Source: CAYNFR01 sp964616755
GTDB taxonomy: Bacteria > Bacteroidota > Bacteroidia > Chitinophagales > Saprospiraceae
Reading direction: 5' to 3'
DNA length: 64,000 bases
Assembly (NCBI GenBank): GCA_964616755.1
Contig: CAZTSI010000005.1
Location: 1-64,000, forward strand
The position numbers and the translations under genes were made by a program. Of this stretch, positions 1 to 9,306 are shown piece by piece. The number at the start of each line of letters is the position of its first letter. The stretch's first letter is position 1. The notes below the pieces were generated by a model. That model saw nothing but the letters and a program-made list of their open reading frames with translations. It was not told the origin of the DNA and searched no databases.

Positions 1-63
1 ACACACGGATCGTATTCAACGAGTCCAATGCAGTGGTCTCGAGACATCATTATTACCCGCTGA
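1..63. other. Left-edge fragment, coding strand undecided
   Basis: Two readings are possible. On the plus strand, frame 1 is open from the edge and stops with TGA at 61-63, giving a tail ending PMQWSRDIIITR. On the minus strand, an ATG at 48-50 begins an open frame running off the edge (MMSRDHCIGLVEYDPC). Both look protein-like and both are too short to assign. The stretch from 64 to 219 shows no convincing gene, hairpin or promoter. Confidence 0.3.
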
Positions 64-219
64 GAGCAAAGTACGGACAAAAAGCTCCATAAAAGTTGCA
101 ATGGTGATTTTTTAGCTGAGTTATGTGTTACTTGACTTTAGAGGCTGCACTTTGTATGTTCCCATAGGTATTCTGAGATGTATCAGGGTGTACAGCGGAT
201 CACACAATACAAATCCTCT

Positions 220-1317
220 CTACACATTAAACCTGAAGTGCATCACATCACCATCTTGCACGATGTATTCTTTGCCTTCTACCCCTAGTTTGCCTGCATC
301 TTTGATGGCAGCCTCGCTACCGTATTTCACGTAGTCGTCGTACTTGATAACTTCAGCGCGAATAAATCCTTTTTCAAAATCGGAATGAATGACCCCTGCC
401 GCCTGAGGAGCAGTAAAGCCTCTTTTGATAGTCCACGCCCGCACCTCTTTTACCCCAGCCGTAAAATAGCTGATCAAGTCCAATAGGGTATAGCAAGAGC
501 GAATCAATCGGTTGACCCCAGGCTCGGTGAGATTCATTTCTTCTAGAAACATCTTTATTTCTTCTTCATCTTCTAATAGAATGATTTCTGATTCGATAGC
601 TGCCGAGATCAACATGACTTGCGCATTTTCATTTTTGACGAGTTCTTTGAGTCTGTCTGAATGCACATTGCCCCCTTGGGCGCTATTTTCATCAACATTG
701 CAGACGTAAAGAATGGGCTTTGAAGTGAGTAAATAGAGATCATGATATAGCTCAGCAAATGATTCATCCACTAAGTAGCTGCGGGCAGGCTTTTCATCTT
801 GCAGGTGTTGATATAATGCTTCAACAAACTCAAGGGCGTTTTTGTCTTCTTTCGAACCACTTTTAGCTTGCTTTTTTATTTTGTCGATTCTTTTTTCCAT
901 TGTCTCCATGTCTTTGAGCAATAGTTCGATATCGATAATTTCCTTGTCGCGTACAGGATCCACATTGCCATCTACATGGACAACGTTATCATTGTCAAAG
1001 CATCTGACGACATGCACGATCGCATCTACTTCTCGAATATTGGCCAAAAATTGATTGCCCAATCCTTCGCCCTTGCTAGCGCCTTTTATCAAACCAGCAA
1101 TATCCACGATATCAACCGTGGTTGGTACGACGCGCTGAGGGTTTACCAGTTCGGCAAGTTTGTCCAATCTAGGATCGGGAACTGTTATGACCCCTACATT
1201 CGGATCTTTAGTAGCAAAAGGGTAGTTAGCCGCTAATACTTTAGCCCTGGTAAGGGCATTGAACAAGGTTGATTTACCTACATTGGGTAGTCCAACTATT
1301 CCACATTTGAGGGCCAT
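220..1317 (-). CDS. ychF: Redox-regulated ATPase YchF (Obg family)
   Basis: YchF is a cytoplasmic P-loop ATPase of the TRAFAC/Obg group that binds ribosomes and is linked to translation and oxidative-stress control. The P-loop GLPNVGKS lies at residues 9-16, followed by the switch motif DIVDIAGL. The G4 position reads NVDE instead of NKxD, which is the known signature for ATP rather than GTP preference. A helical coiled-coil insert fills the middle, and the C-terminal TGS domain covers roughly residues 280-365 (ending in the QDGDVMHFRFNV type of motif). At 365 residues it has the normal family length. It is preceded by its own TAnnTTTG element 30 bases upstream and appears monocistronic. The call is certain at family level. 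Confidence 0.98.
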   Translation of the reverse strand: MALKCGIVGLPNVGKSTLFNALTRAKVLAANYPFATKDPNVGVITVPDPRLDKLAELVNPQRVVPTTVDIVDIAGLIKGASKGEGLGNQFLANIREVDAIVHVVRCFDNDNVVHVDGNVDPVRDKEIIDIELLLKDMETMEKRIDKIKKQAKSGSKEDKNALEFVEALYQHLQDEKPARSYLVDESFAELYHDLYLLTSKPILYVCNVDENSAQGGNVHSDRLKELVKNENAQVMLISAAIESEIILLEDEEEIKMFLEEMNLTEPGVNRLIRSCYTLLDLISYFTAGVKEVRAWTIKRGFTAPQAAGVIHSDFEKGFIRAEVIKYDDYVKYGSEAAIKDAGKLGVEGKEYIVQDGDVMHFRFNV

Positions 1318-1346
1318 ATCTTACATTATTTGGATCAAAAAAGCGG

Positions 1347-1354
1347 CAAAGATA
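1347..1354 (-). promoter_or_regulatory. -7 promoter element for ychF
   Basis: The minus strand reads TATCTTTG, an exact match to the Bacteroidota -7 consensus TAnnTTTG, 30 bases before the ychF ATG. A CAAA (TTTG on the minus strand) at 1379-1382 could be the -33 element, but the 24-base gap is wider than usual. Confidence 0.5.
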
Positions 1355-1455
1355 AATCTACCCACGACATAATGTGATCAAAAGATTATGCGCCTTTTTT
1401 TTGAGCGACGAAGAATTCTTGTCTGAACAAGTATACATATTGTAAATATTCTTAA

Positions 1456-1463
1456 TATATTTG
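1456..1463 (+). promoter_or_regulatory. -7 promoter element for the PD40 protein
   Basis: TATATTTG matches TAnnTTTG exactly and lies 58 bases before the ATG at 1522. No well-spaced -33 TTTG is present; the nearest TTG is at 1440-1442. Confidence 0.4.
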
Positions 1464-1521
1464 TCCCTAATAAGCAATAGTTTTAATATTATTGCTGCTT
1501 ATAATATAATATCTTGTACTC

Positions 1522-3558
1522 ATGAGACTACGATTTCGATTTTTGGTAGCTTGGACACTTGTTGGGGCATTATCCTTACATGGTCAAAAGGAATTTGAGA
1601 AGGCCGATAAGCTTTATAGCTTAAAAGCATTTGATCTGGCTATAGAAAACTATACCTCTGCCCTACAAAAGTATCCCACGCATGCTAACGGATATGCCAA
1701 ATTAGCGCAGGCCTACAGCATGAAGAATGACTTGTTGTCGGCTATTGAGACCTATGAGAAAGCTTTGTCTCTTGGGGTGGAATTAGAATATAGCTATCAA
1801 TTGCAATATGCGCAGACCTTAAAAAAAGTAGGTCTATACGATAAGGCAGCGGCGATCTATCAGGAATATGCTCAGGTAAACGAGCAAGATGCGTCCTATC
1901 ATTTGGCGGGAATCGAATCTGCAAAAATCCTGTTGCAACAACCAGATGCCTATGATGTACAATTGTTTGCTGGCAATACCAAGGAGAGTGACTTTGGCAT
2001 ATCTTTCTTTAAGAATAAGAAGGTTTATTGTTCTTTTAGGACAGATATAAAGCGCGAAAACGATAAAAAGAATGTTAGCTATATACAAACCACTGGCAGC
2101 CAATTATTTGCTTTAGAAGGAGGGAAGGCTACATTTTTAAGGCCTGACACGAAAGAAAATTTTTACATCGGGCCGGTTAGTTATTCTCGTGATGGTCGTA
2201 TGGTGGCTTTTATGCGCAATACCTTCAGCAATGGATGTACTAAAATATTTAGCGAAGAATCGGACATGTCGATCTACATCGCTATGACTGATGAAAATGG
2301 TGATTTTTCAGATCCTAGTCCTTTCCCATTCAACGAATTATCGTATGCCTATGGTTTTCCAAGTTTGTCGACAAGTGATAATGCTATCTATTTTGCGTCT
2401 AATCGAGCTGGCGGTTTCGGAGGCTTTGATTTGTATGTTTCAAATTTTAAAGATGGAGAATGGTCATCGCCCATTAATCTTGGTGCTAATGTAAATAGTG
2501 CAGGAAATGAGGTGAGTCCTTTCATTGTAGACAATCAGCTTTATTTTTCTTCAGATATGTTAATGGGATTAGGGGGATATGATATCTTTTCTTCCACGCT
2601 GAAGGACGGCGAATGGCAGCTTCCTTCTAATATGGGAAAGGGCATTAATTCTCCTTCGGATGATTACTATTTTGCCATAGATCCTACAGATAATGCTTAC
2701 TATTTCACCTCCAACAGGTTGGGTGGGCGAGGAAATGATGATATTTATATGGCCTATCCTTTGAAGAGATTAAAGAAAGACATGTTGGTAATAGCAGAAA
2801 GTACGATGCCAAAAGCAGTTCGTCTTGATGATATTGCACAAGTTACACCTCAAACAAAACCGATGGAGCTACAAATTCTAAGTGACGAAGCAACTCCGGC
2901 GGTGGTGACAGTATCAGCAGTTGACGAAGTAACCATTCCTGCAGTGATGGAAGAAGACCTATTTGAAGGTGCGGTTTTAAAATCCGTAACGATGGGCCGC
3001 GAAGAAACATGGGATGAAACTACTACATTTTATTTTGTTCAATTAGCGGCCTATGCACAATCCAACGGAAGCCTAAATAATTTTAGTGGTGTCAAAGAAT
3101 TGGGTAATTTATTTCGGTTTTATAAGTCGGCAAATGTGAAAATCCGATTGGGTAAATATACCACTAGAGGCGAAGCAGAAAAGGTTTTACAACAAGTGAG
3201 ATCTAGAGGGTTTAAAGATGCCTTCGTTACAATGGATGTACTAGCGCACGATACGTACGAAATATTGGACAATAGTAAAACTGGAAGTGATTGGATCAAC
3301 GATTACAATCCAGCAACAGCCTTTAAAGTTAAACTGGCGTCGTACACGAACCCGTTAAATTTTGATATTGATAATGCGATTGATCTAGGAAGATTGGAGC
3401 AATGGACTAAGGGACAGTTTACCATTTTTATATTAGGTGGATTTGAATCATTTGAAGCCGCCGAACAAGCAAGAGTGAAGGCAAAGCAAAGAGGTTTTGT
3501 TGATGCCGAATTAGTACAAGATGACAATGGCATTATTAAAAAAGTGTCCTCAAAATAA
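1522..3558 (+). CDS. Periplasmic TPR-PD40 protein with two C-terminal SPOR-like repeats
   Basis: An N-terminal signal peptide (about 1-21, ending SLHGQ) targets this 678-residue protein for export. TPR repeats follow at about 22-130, with alternating helices and FDLAIENYTSALQKYP-like consensus. WD40-like PD40 blades occupy about 155-415, with repeated YFASNRxGGxGGxDLY-type motifs. After a linker come two related modules at about 500-575 and 598-672. They begin FYFVQLAAY and FKVKLASY and contain the G-x-F/Y...A..VK..GF pattern of SPOR domains, which bind glycan strands. PorE-type T9SS proteins have the same TPR and propeller but end in an OmpA peptidoglycan-binding domain, so this looks like the same design with a different wall anchor. 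The T9SS link is inference. A strong terminator follows the gene. Confidence 0.85.
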   Translation: MRLRFRFLVAWTLVGALSLHGQKEFEKADKLYSLKAFDLAIENYTSALQKYPTHANGYAKLAQAYSMKNDLLSAIETYEKALSLGVELEYSYQLQYAQTLKKVGLYDKAAAIYQEYAQVNEQDASYHLAGIESAKILLQQPDAYDVQLFAGNTKESDFGISFFKNKKVYCSFRTDIKRENDKKNVSYIQTTGSQLFALEGGKATFLRPDTKENFYIGPVSYSRDGRMVAFMRNTFSNGCTKIFSEESDMSIYIAMTDENGDFSDPSPFPFNELSYAYGFPSLSTSDNAIYFASNRAGGFGGFDLYVSNFKDGEWSSPINLGANVNSAGNEVSPFIVDNQLYFSSDMLMGLGGYDIFSSTLKDGEWQLPSNMGKGINSPSDDYYFAIDPTDNAYYFTSNRLGGRGNDDIYMAYPLKRLKKDMLVIAESTMPKAVRLDDIAQVTPQTKPMELQILSDEATPAVVTVSAVDEVTIPAVMEEDLFEGAVLKSVTMGREETWDETTTFYFVQLAAYAQSNGSLNNFSGVKELGNLFRFYKSANVKIRLGKYTTRGEAEKVLQQVRSRGFKDAFVTMDVLAHDTYEILDNSKTGSDWINDYNPATAFKVKLASYTNPLNFDIDNAIDLGRLEQWTKGQFTIFILGGFESFEAAEQARVKAKQRGFVDAELVQDDNGIIKKVSSK

Positions 3559-3584
3559 TTATAATCCCACAATTGAATGCGAGA

Positions 3585-3615
3585 GCCTCCATCCATTGGA
3601 TGGGGGCTTTTTTTT
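3585..3615 (+). terminator. Rho-independent terminator after the PD40 gene
   Basis: A 10-bp stem (GCCTCCATCC with GGATGGGGGC, one mismatch or wobble) closes an ATT loop and is followed by eight T residues. It separates the PD40 gene from the convergent miaE-like gene. Confidence 0.85.
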
Positions 3616-3653
3616 AGCCTATAAGTGAAAGGGTAATATTAAAATTATCAATC

Positions 3654-4256
3654 TTAGTGTATGCGGTCTCCTGTGACATCTAGTCGCTTCATTAATGCAC
3701 ATTCAAATTGGAGATATTCCGACCAACGACTCATGACCCATTTTTCGTCAAAATAATGCTTCGCTAAGGCAAGAAACATTTTATAATGTCCGGCTTCAGA
3801 CACCATAAATTGATGATAAAAATTACGCATATCTTCATCTTCAAGATGTAATGAGAGCAACCTAAAACGCTCACAGGATCGCGCCTCTATCAGCGCATTG
3901 GTCAGTAATTTTTCTAGTAAGGCACGCTCACGCCCTCGTCCACGCTCTTGAAATTTTAGGAGCTCATTGACATATTCATCCTTTCGCTGATAACCAAGCT
4001 GTAGCCCACGTTGCTTCATTTCGCGAAGTACTTGTCTAAAATGACCCCATTCTTCTGTAACTATAGGCGCTACTTCTTCGATGAGCCTATCTTTGTCAGG
4101 ATATAGTTGGATAAGACTAATGCAACTTGTAGCGGCTTTTTGCTCACAATACGCGTGATCACTAAGAATAGAACCCAAATCCATAGCAGCCATATTCACC
4201 CAGCGCGGATCAGTCGGCAATTCTAAACCTAAGGTCGTTTTACTCAACTTACCCAT
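3654..4256 (-). CDS. miaE: tRNA-(ms2io6A)-hydroxylase MiaE-like diiron protein
   Basis: The 200-residue protein has the ferritin-like four-helix layout of MiaE, which hydroxylates the isopentenyl group of ms2i6A at tRNA position 37. Diiron ligands can be placed at E38 (HAYCEQKAA), E69 and H72 (EEWGHF), E124 (ALIEARSCERF), and E154 and H157 (SEAGHY). The conserved RGRGRE and ARSCERF patches support the MiaE family rather than a generic ferritin. Its start overlaps the end of the upstream secreted-protein gene by 8 bases, so the two are probably cotranscribed. The substrate is inferred from the family; miaA and miaB are not in the window. Confidence 0.88.
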   Translation of the reverse strand: MGKLSKTTLGLELPTDPRWVNMAAMDLGSILSDHAYCEQKAATSCISLIQLYPDKDRLIEEVAPIVTEEWGHFRQVLREMKQRGLQLGYQRKDEYVNELLKFQERGRGRERALLEKLLTNALIEARSCERFRLLSLHLEDEDMRNFYHQFMVSEAGHYKMFLALAKHYFDEKWVMSRWSEYLQFECALMKRLDVTGDRIH

Positions 4257-4833
4257 TGCTTAGACAGCCAATTTGGTCAATAAAAAAATCAACTTGATAG
4301 ATCACGTACTCCTCATAACCTGAGGAGAAAACAAAACCCCATTTATCGATTTCGCTTTTTTGTAGTTGCCTTCGTGTCTTTGAGTCTAATGGCGCATTGA
4401 TATAATACGTGTAGGCAGCTCTATCAGGCTGCATATCCGCTTGTACTTCATATGGGATTCTAATCAATACTTCATCATTGTTGACCGTCGTTATTTTCAT
4501 TTGGCTGCCATCGGGTATGAAGCCATATAGCGATTGTGCTTTAGGACTATTGATCTTTAGGCTCAAGTGAAGAAAAAAATCTTGTTCGTGTTGATAAATA
4601 AATGCCGTACCGATGATTAAGTCTTTTTGCTGAAGATCATTTTTAAGTTGAGGAGGCGTGTGCTGAATGATCGTACGAGCGGCAAGTTGCTTTTTAAAGG
4701 TTTTGGTTTCTAAGTCGATTCCCTCAAAATCAATCGTACAAGGATTCGTCTGGGCTAAAACTATTTGGGGTAAGAGGAGTTCAAATATTAAGAAAACGAG
4801 TATTATCCGCGGCATCTGCGTAAATTTGACCAT
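4249..4833 (-). CDS. Secreted protein of unknown function
   Basis: No family recognised. The 194-residue product starts with a clear signal peptide; hydrophobic residues run from about 9 to 26 and end VLAQ. The mature part of about 167 residues has two cysteines (near the start in NPCTIDFEG and at the end in IGCLSNG), which could form one disulfide tying the ends together. Alternating polar and hydrophobic stretches suggest a beta-rich fold. An in-frame ATG at residue 7 is an alternative start that leaves the signal peptide intact. It is the first gene of a two-gene unit with the miaE-like gene, overlapping it by 8 bases, and is divergent from the prolyl oligopeptidase gene. Confidence 0.8.
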   Translation of the reverse strand: MVKFTQMPRIILVFLIFELLLPQIVLAQTNPCTIDFEGIDLETKTFKKQLAARTIIQHTPPQLKNDLQQKDLIIGTAFIYQHEQDFFLHLSLKINSPKAQSLYGFIPDGSQMKITTVNNDEVLIRIPYEVQADMQPDRAAYTYYINAPLDSKTRRQLQKSEIDKWGFVFSSGYEEYVIYQVDFFIDQIGCLSNG

Positions 4834-4853
4834 TAGTTTTGATACTATTCGAA

Positions 4854-4861
4854 CAAAAGTA
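4854..4861 (-). promoter_or_regulatory. -7 promoter element for the secreted protein/miaE unit
   Basis: The minus strand reads TACTTTTG, an exact TAnnTTTG match, 21 bases before the ATG at 4833. It lies in the 77-base divergent gap shared with the peptidase gene at 4911. Confidence 0.45.
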
Positions 4862-4910
4862 GCTCAAACGAATATATATTCCTTTTAATTATATAAAAAC
4901 ACACCTCTTT

Positions 4911-7049
4911 ATGAAGATTGTTACCGTACTAACTTTGATGATTATGCTGACTATCGCTTGCGGAGAGAAGAAGAATGCCTCTCTAAATATCCCTACAGTT
5001 GAGTACCCCAAAACCCAAAGGGATTCATCTGTTATTGAAGATTATCACGGCACAGGCATAGCAGATCCATATCGATGGCTAGAAGATGATAATTCAGAAG
5101 AAACAAAGGCTTGGGTCGGAGAACAGAACAGCGTGACTTCTGCATTCTTAGCGCAAATCCCGTTTAGACAACAAGTGAAGGAGAGATTGACAGCACTATG
5201 GAATTATGAGAAGTTTTCTACTCCCTTTAAGGAGGGAGGCAGCTATTACTATTTTCGAAATGACGGTCTTCAGAATCAAAGTGTTCTATTCAAAATGAAT
5301 GATCGTGGTGATGATCAAGTGGTATTGGATCCTAATGGTTTTTCAAAAGATGGCACTACTTCGTTAGCAGGACTTGGTTTTAGTAAAGATGGACGGTATT
5401 TGGCTTATTTTAAATCTTCAGGGGGTAGCGATTGGCGCACAGCGCATGTGTTAGATTTATCGACAGGCGAACATCTTAGCGATGAACTACAATGGATTAA
5501 ATTCAGCGGGCTATCGTGGGCAGGGGATGGTTTTTACTATAGCCGATTTCCAGAAGCAAAAGAAGGTGACGAATTGTCGGGGAAGAATGAATTTCACATG
5601 ATCTATTATCATAAGTTAGGTATGGATCAGTCGACAGATGAATTAGTCGTCTCTAACCCAGATCATCCATCACGAAATGCCTACGCATCGACAACAGAAG
5701 ATGAGCAATATTTAGTTATTTCGGAGACAGAGTCTACAAGTGGAAACAGTATTAGAATTCGTCCTCTGAACAAAAAAAATGCTTCAATTGTATCCCTTGT
5801 TACGGGATTTTCAGCTGATTATCAGTTTGTTACGAATGAAAATAGCCATTTATACTTCTTGACCAATCAAGATGCCCCCAAGCAGCGTATCGTGAAAATA
5901 GATCTCAACAATGTTAAAGAGGGCTTTACAGATGTTGTGGCCGAGTCCGAAGACGTGATTGAAGACGTGTCTGTGGCAGGTGGTAAATTATTCGTGGAGC
6001 GCCTACGCAATGCAGCTAGCCAATTAACGGCGTATGATTTGGATGGGAAGCTGATTAGCGAAGTTACCTTACCGGGTATAGGGAGTATCGGTGGAATTAG
6101 TGGAAAGAAAGCGGATAGTGAGGCATTTTATTCGTTTTCTTCCTTTACAACTCCTACGAGTATTTATTCGCTAAATACATCAGATTTGAGCTCAGCGGTT
6201 TTTAAGCAACCTGCCTTGGACTTCAAACTTGAAGACTACACAACCGAACAAGTATGGTATGAAAGCTATGACGGTACAAAAGTGCCCATGTTTTTAACGT
6301 ATAAAAAGGGCTTGAAAATGGATGGCACGAATCCAACGTTGCTATACGCTTATGGCGGATTTAATATATCTCTTACCCCCAGTTTTAGCACGAGCATTCT
6401 GCCATTACTTGAAAATGGCGGAATATATGCCTTAGCCAATATTAGAGGCGGTGGTGAATTTGGGAAAGAGTGGCATCTAGCAGGAACAAAGGAACGCAAG
6501 CAAAATGTTTTTGATGACTTCCAAGCAGCAGCGGAGTATCTGATTGATCAAAAGTATACCTCGAGCAACAAGCTTGCTATTAGGGGCGGTAGTAATGGCG
6601 GACTTTTGGTAGGTGCTTGTATGACGCAGCGACCGGATTTATATGCGGTGGCTTTTCCAGCGGTAGGTGTATTGGATATGTTAAGATACCATCAATTTAC
6701 CATTGGTAGAGCTTGGGCGGTAGATTATGGACGGAGTGACAATGCAGAAGATTTTGAATACCTCATTAAATATTCACCGCTTCATAATGTAAAACCAGCA
6801 AGCTACCCCGCGACCTTGATTACTACGGCTGATCATGATGATCGAGTAGTGCCAGCACATTCTTTTAAGTTTGCCGCAGAGCTTCAAACACAGCACCAAG
6901 GAAATTCCCCTGTCTTGATTAGAGTAGAAACTAACGCTGGTCATGGTGCAGGAAAGCCCACTTCCATGATTATTGAAGAACAAGCGGATATATTATCATT
7001 TATGTTTTATAACATGAATGAAACTATGACTTTTGCCGTAAAGGATTAA
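4911..7049 (+). CDS. Prolyl oligopeptidase family serine peptidase (S9A), lipoprotein
   Basis: S9A peptidases cleave short peptides after proline. This 712-residue copy begins with a lipobox signal (TIAC, Cys17), so it is probably a membrane-anchored periplasmic enzyme. A seven-bladed propeller (about 85-430) precedes the alpha/beta hydrolase domain. The triad is visible: Ser561 in GGSNGG, Asp within ADHDDRVVP (641-649) and His678 in NAGHGAG. The N-terminal motif DPYRWLEDD is also typical. An M20 peptidase follows 55 bases later and trmD just after that, all on the same strand, suggesting a peptide-degradation unit with trmD appended. The family call is firm; the exact substrate is unknown. 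Confidence 0.96.
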   Translation: MKIVTVLTLMIMLTIACGEKKNASLNIPTVEYPKTQRDSSVIEDYHGTGIADPYRWLEDDNSEETKAWVGEQNSVTSAFLAQIPFRQQVKERLTALWNYEKFSTPFKEGGSYYYFRNDGLQNQSVLFKMNDRGDDQVVLDPNGFSKDGTTSLAGLGFSKDGRYLAYFKSSGGSDWRTAHVLDLSTGEHLSDELQWIKFSGLSWAGDGFYYSRFPEAKEGDELSGKNEFHMIYYHKLGMDQSTDELVVSNPDHPSRNAYASTTEDEQYLVISETESTSGNSIRIRPLNKKNASIVSLVTGFSADYQFVTNENSHLYFLTNQDAPKQRIVKIDLNNVKEGFTDVVAESEDVIEDVSVAGGKLFVERLRNAASQLTAYDLDGKLISEVTLPGIGSIGGISGKKADSEAFYSFSSFTTPTSIYSLNTSDLSSAVFKQPALDFKLEDYTTEQVWYESYDGTKVPMFLTYKKGLKMDGTNPTLLYAYGGFNISLTPSFSTSILPLLENGGIYALANIRGGGEFGKEWHLAGTKERKQNVFDDFQAAAEYLIDQKYTSSNKLAIRGGSNGGLLVGACMTQRPDLYAVAFPAVGVLDMLRYHQFTIGRAWAVDYGRSDNAEDFEYLIKYSPLHNVKPASYPATLITTADHDDRVVPAHSFKFAAELQTQHQGNSPVLIRVETNAGHGAGKPTSMIIEEQADILSFMFYNMNETMTFAVKD

Positions 7050-7104
7050 GTCCTTTACGAAAGTCAGCCATGTATTGAATTACGAAGATTGAAGAATAGA
7101 TATA

Positions 7105-8493
7105 ATGAAAAAAACACAAGATTATATAGGTGCAAATAAGCAAAAGTTTGTAGACGAATTACTAGAATTACTTCGAATACCATCCGTTAGCGCCAATAGT
7201 GCCCACAAGTCGGATATGTTGCGATGCGCAGAGTTGATTAAGGAAAATCTGAGCCAAATCGGATGCGAGGTAGCAAAAATTTATCCAACGAAGGGACATC
7301 CGATTGTTTTTGGGGAAAAGAAAATATCGCCCAATGCACCGACCGTTTTAGTGTACGGCCATTATGATGTGCAGCCGCCAGAACCTCTTCATCTTTGGAC
7401 AAGCCCACCGTTTGATCCTGTCATCCGCAAAACGCCTATTCATCCACAAGGGGCCATTTTTGCGAGAGGTGCATGCGATGACAAAGGGCAAGTTTTTATG
7501 CATATCAAGGCTATTGAAGCAATGATTGCAGCAAATGAGTTAGACTGCAATGTTAAATTTTTGATTGAGGGGGAGGAGGAAGTAGGCTCTGATCACTTAG
7601 GTGAATTTTGTGAGAAATATCAAACTATGTTGGCGTGCGATGTAATCTTAGTCTCGGACACATCAATTATTGCTAATGACGTTCCGTCTATTACGGTCGG
7701 CCTAAGAGGATTGAGTTACATTGAGGTAGAGGTAACAGGGCCTAATCGAGATTTGCATAGTGGAGTTTATGGCGGCGGGGTGCCTAATCCGATCAATGTT
7801 TTGACAAAAATGATTAGCTCGCTGCACGATAAGAATAACCGAATAAAAATACCGGGCTTTTATGATGACGTCAAAAAGGTGAAAAGCTCAGAGCGTAAAG
7901 CCATGAATAAAGCCCCTTTTGATGTAGAAGAATATAAAAGGGATTTAAAGATTGGTGATATCTATGGCGAAAAAGGGTATACCACTCTAGAAAGAACCTC
8001 CATACGCCCAACCTTGGATGTCAATGGAATATGGGGTGGGTATATTGGCGAAGGTGCGAAAACTGTCTTGCCATCAAAGGCGTATGCGAAAATTAGTATG
8101 CGGCTGGTACCTGATCAAGATCCCGATAAGATCACCAAGCTGTTTACGGATCATTTTACCTCTATTGCTCCTTCTGAAGTGACCGTAGAAGTACGACCTC
8201 ATCATGGTGGTCATCCGGCTGTTACCCCAACAGATACTCCAGAATACAAGGCAGCCCATTCGGCTATGTTGAAATCCTTTGGCAAAGACCCAATTCCTGT
8301 AAGAGGGGGCGGAAGCATACCCATCGTGGCACTATTTGAGCGCATTTTAGGGGTAAAAACTATTTTGATGGGGTTTGGTCTAGATAGCGATGATATTCAT
8401 TCACCTAATGAACATTATGGACTTTTTAATTTTTATAAAGGCATTGAGACCATACCATATTTCTATGAAGCTTATGCAGCGCTTAAGCCATAG
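7105..8493 (+). CDS. M20 family dipeptidase (CNDP-like metallopeptidase)
   Basis: A 462-residue M20 zinc peptidase hydrolysing dipeptides or short peptides. Metal and catalytic motifs are in order: GHYDVQP (His and Asp), ARGACDDKGQ (bridging Asp), EGEEEVGS (catalytic Glu and metal Glu), the VSDTS Asp, and the C-terminal HSPNEHY histidine. The dimerisation (lid) domain lies at about 190-330 and contains the GPNRDLHSGVYGG loop. There is no signal peptide, so it should be cytoplasmic and could finish peptides taken up after cleavage by the exported S9 enzyme upstream; that link is inference. It ends TAG-TAA just before the trmD start. Confidence 0.96.
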   Translation: MKKTQDYIGANKQKFVDELLELLRIPSVSANSAHKSDMLRCAELIKENLSQIGCEVAKIYPTKGHPIVFGEKKISPNAPTVLVYGHYDVQPPEPLHLWTSPPFDPVIRKTPIHPQGAIFARGACDDKGQVFMHIKAIEAMIAANELDCNVKFLIEGEEEVGSDHLGEFCEKYQTMLACDVILVSDTSIIANDVPSITVGLRGLSYIEVEVTGPNRDLHSGVYGGGVPNPINVLTKMISSLHDKNNRIKIPGFYDDVKKVKSSERKAMNKAPFDVEEYKRDLKIGDIYGEKGYTTLERTSIRPTLDVNGIWGGYIGEGAKTVLPSKAYAKISMRLVPDQDPDKITKLFTDHFTSIAPSEVTVEVRPHHGGHPAVTPTDTPEYKAAHSAMLKSFGKDPIPVRGGGSIPIVALFERILGVKTILMGFGLDSDDIHSPNEHYGLFNFYKGIETIPYFYEAYAALKP

Positions 8494-8496
8494 TAA

Positions 8497-9177
8497 ATGA
8501 ACGTCGATATCATTTCTTGCGTGCCTGAGCTATTAGATAGCCCGTTTAGTCATTCTATTCTTAGGCGTGCTAGTGAGAGAGGTTTATTGCGGATAAGAGT
8601 TCATGATTTGCGTCAATTTGGTTTAGGAAAACATAAACAAATAGATGATTATCAATATGGTACAGGAGCTGGAATGGTATTAATGCCAGAACCACTAGCA
8701 CGATGTATCGAATCGTTAAAAGCAGAAAGGGACTACTGTGAGGTGATTTATTTGACGCCAGATGGCCATACGTTTCAACAATCTTTAGCCAACAGATTGT
8801 CCTTGAAAAAGAATTTGCTTATGATATGTGGTCATTATAAAGGGATTGATGAACGCATCAGAATGAAGTATGTAACTCTAGAGATATCCATTGGCGACTA
8901 TGTCTTGTCTGGGGGTGAGCTAGCGGCCGCAGTCGTGGTTGATGCTATTGGACGTATTATTCCTGGGGCAATCAATGATGGTACATCAGCATTGACGGAT
9001 TCTTTTCAAGATGGATTACTAAGCCCGCCTGTGTACACGCGCCCGGCTGATTTTGAAGGACAGAAAGTGCCACACGTTTTACTCAGTGGCGATGATGCAA
9101 AAATTGACGTATGGCGTCAAGATCAAGCCTTCCAAAGAACTCAAGTTCGACGACCCGATTTATTAAAAGAGGATTAA
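8497..9177 (+). CDS. trmD: tRNA (guanine-N1)-methyltransferase
   Basis: TrmD methylates G37 of tRNAs with SAM to prevent +1 frameshifting and is essential in many bacteria. The SPOUT knot fold is evident: YGTGAGMVLMPEP, then LMICGHYKGIDERI, then EISIGDYVLSGGELAA, which forms the trefoil knot and SAM site. The length of 226 residues is normal. The ATG follows the stop of the M20 gene by three bases (a second in-frame TAA fills the gap), so translation is probably coupled. The usual rpsP-rimM-trmD-rplS context is absent here. Confidence 0.98.
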   Translation: MNVDIISCVPELLDSPFSHSILRRASERGLLRIRVHDLRQFGLGKHKQIDDYQYGTGAGMVLMPEPLARCIESLKAERDYCEVIYLTPDGHTFQQSLANRLSLKKNLLMICGHYKGIDERIRMKYVTLEISIGDYVLSGGELAAAVVVDAIGRIIPGAINDGTSALTDSFQDGLLSPPVYTRPADFEGQKVPHVLLSGDDAKIDVWRQDQAFQRTQVRRPDLLKED

Positions 9178-9234
9178 AATGTCTTGTCTTTTAGGTTAAA
9201 AAGTATATTAATGTCGCGAACAAGCCAGTTTTGT

Positions 9235-9242
9235 TAGTTTTG
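9235..9242 (+). promoter_or_regulatory. -7 promoter element for trxB
   Basis: TAGTTTTG matches TAnnTTTG exactly and lies 64 bases upstream of the trxB ATG, leaving a leader of about 57 bases. No clear -33 TTTG. Confidence 0.45.
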
Positions 9243-9306
9243 CCGATAATTGAAGAACCCTTTTCTTTCGCTAGGCTTTTAACGAGAGATTAAACTATAA
9301 ACTACT

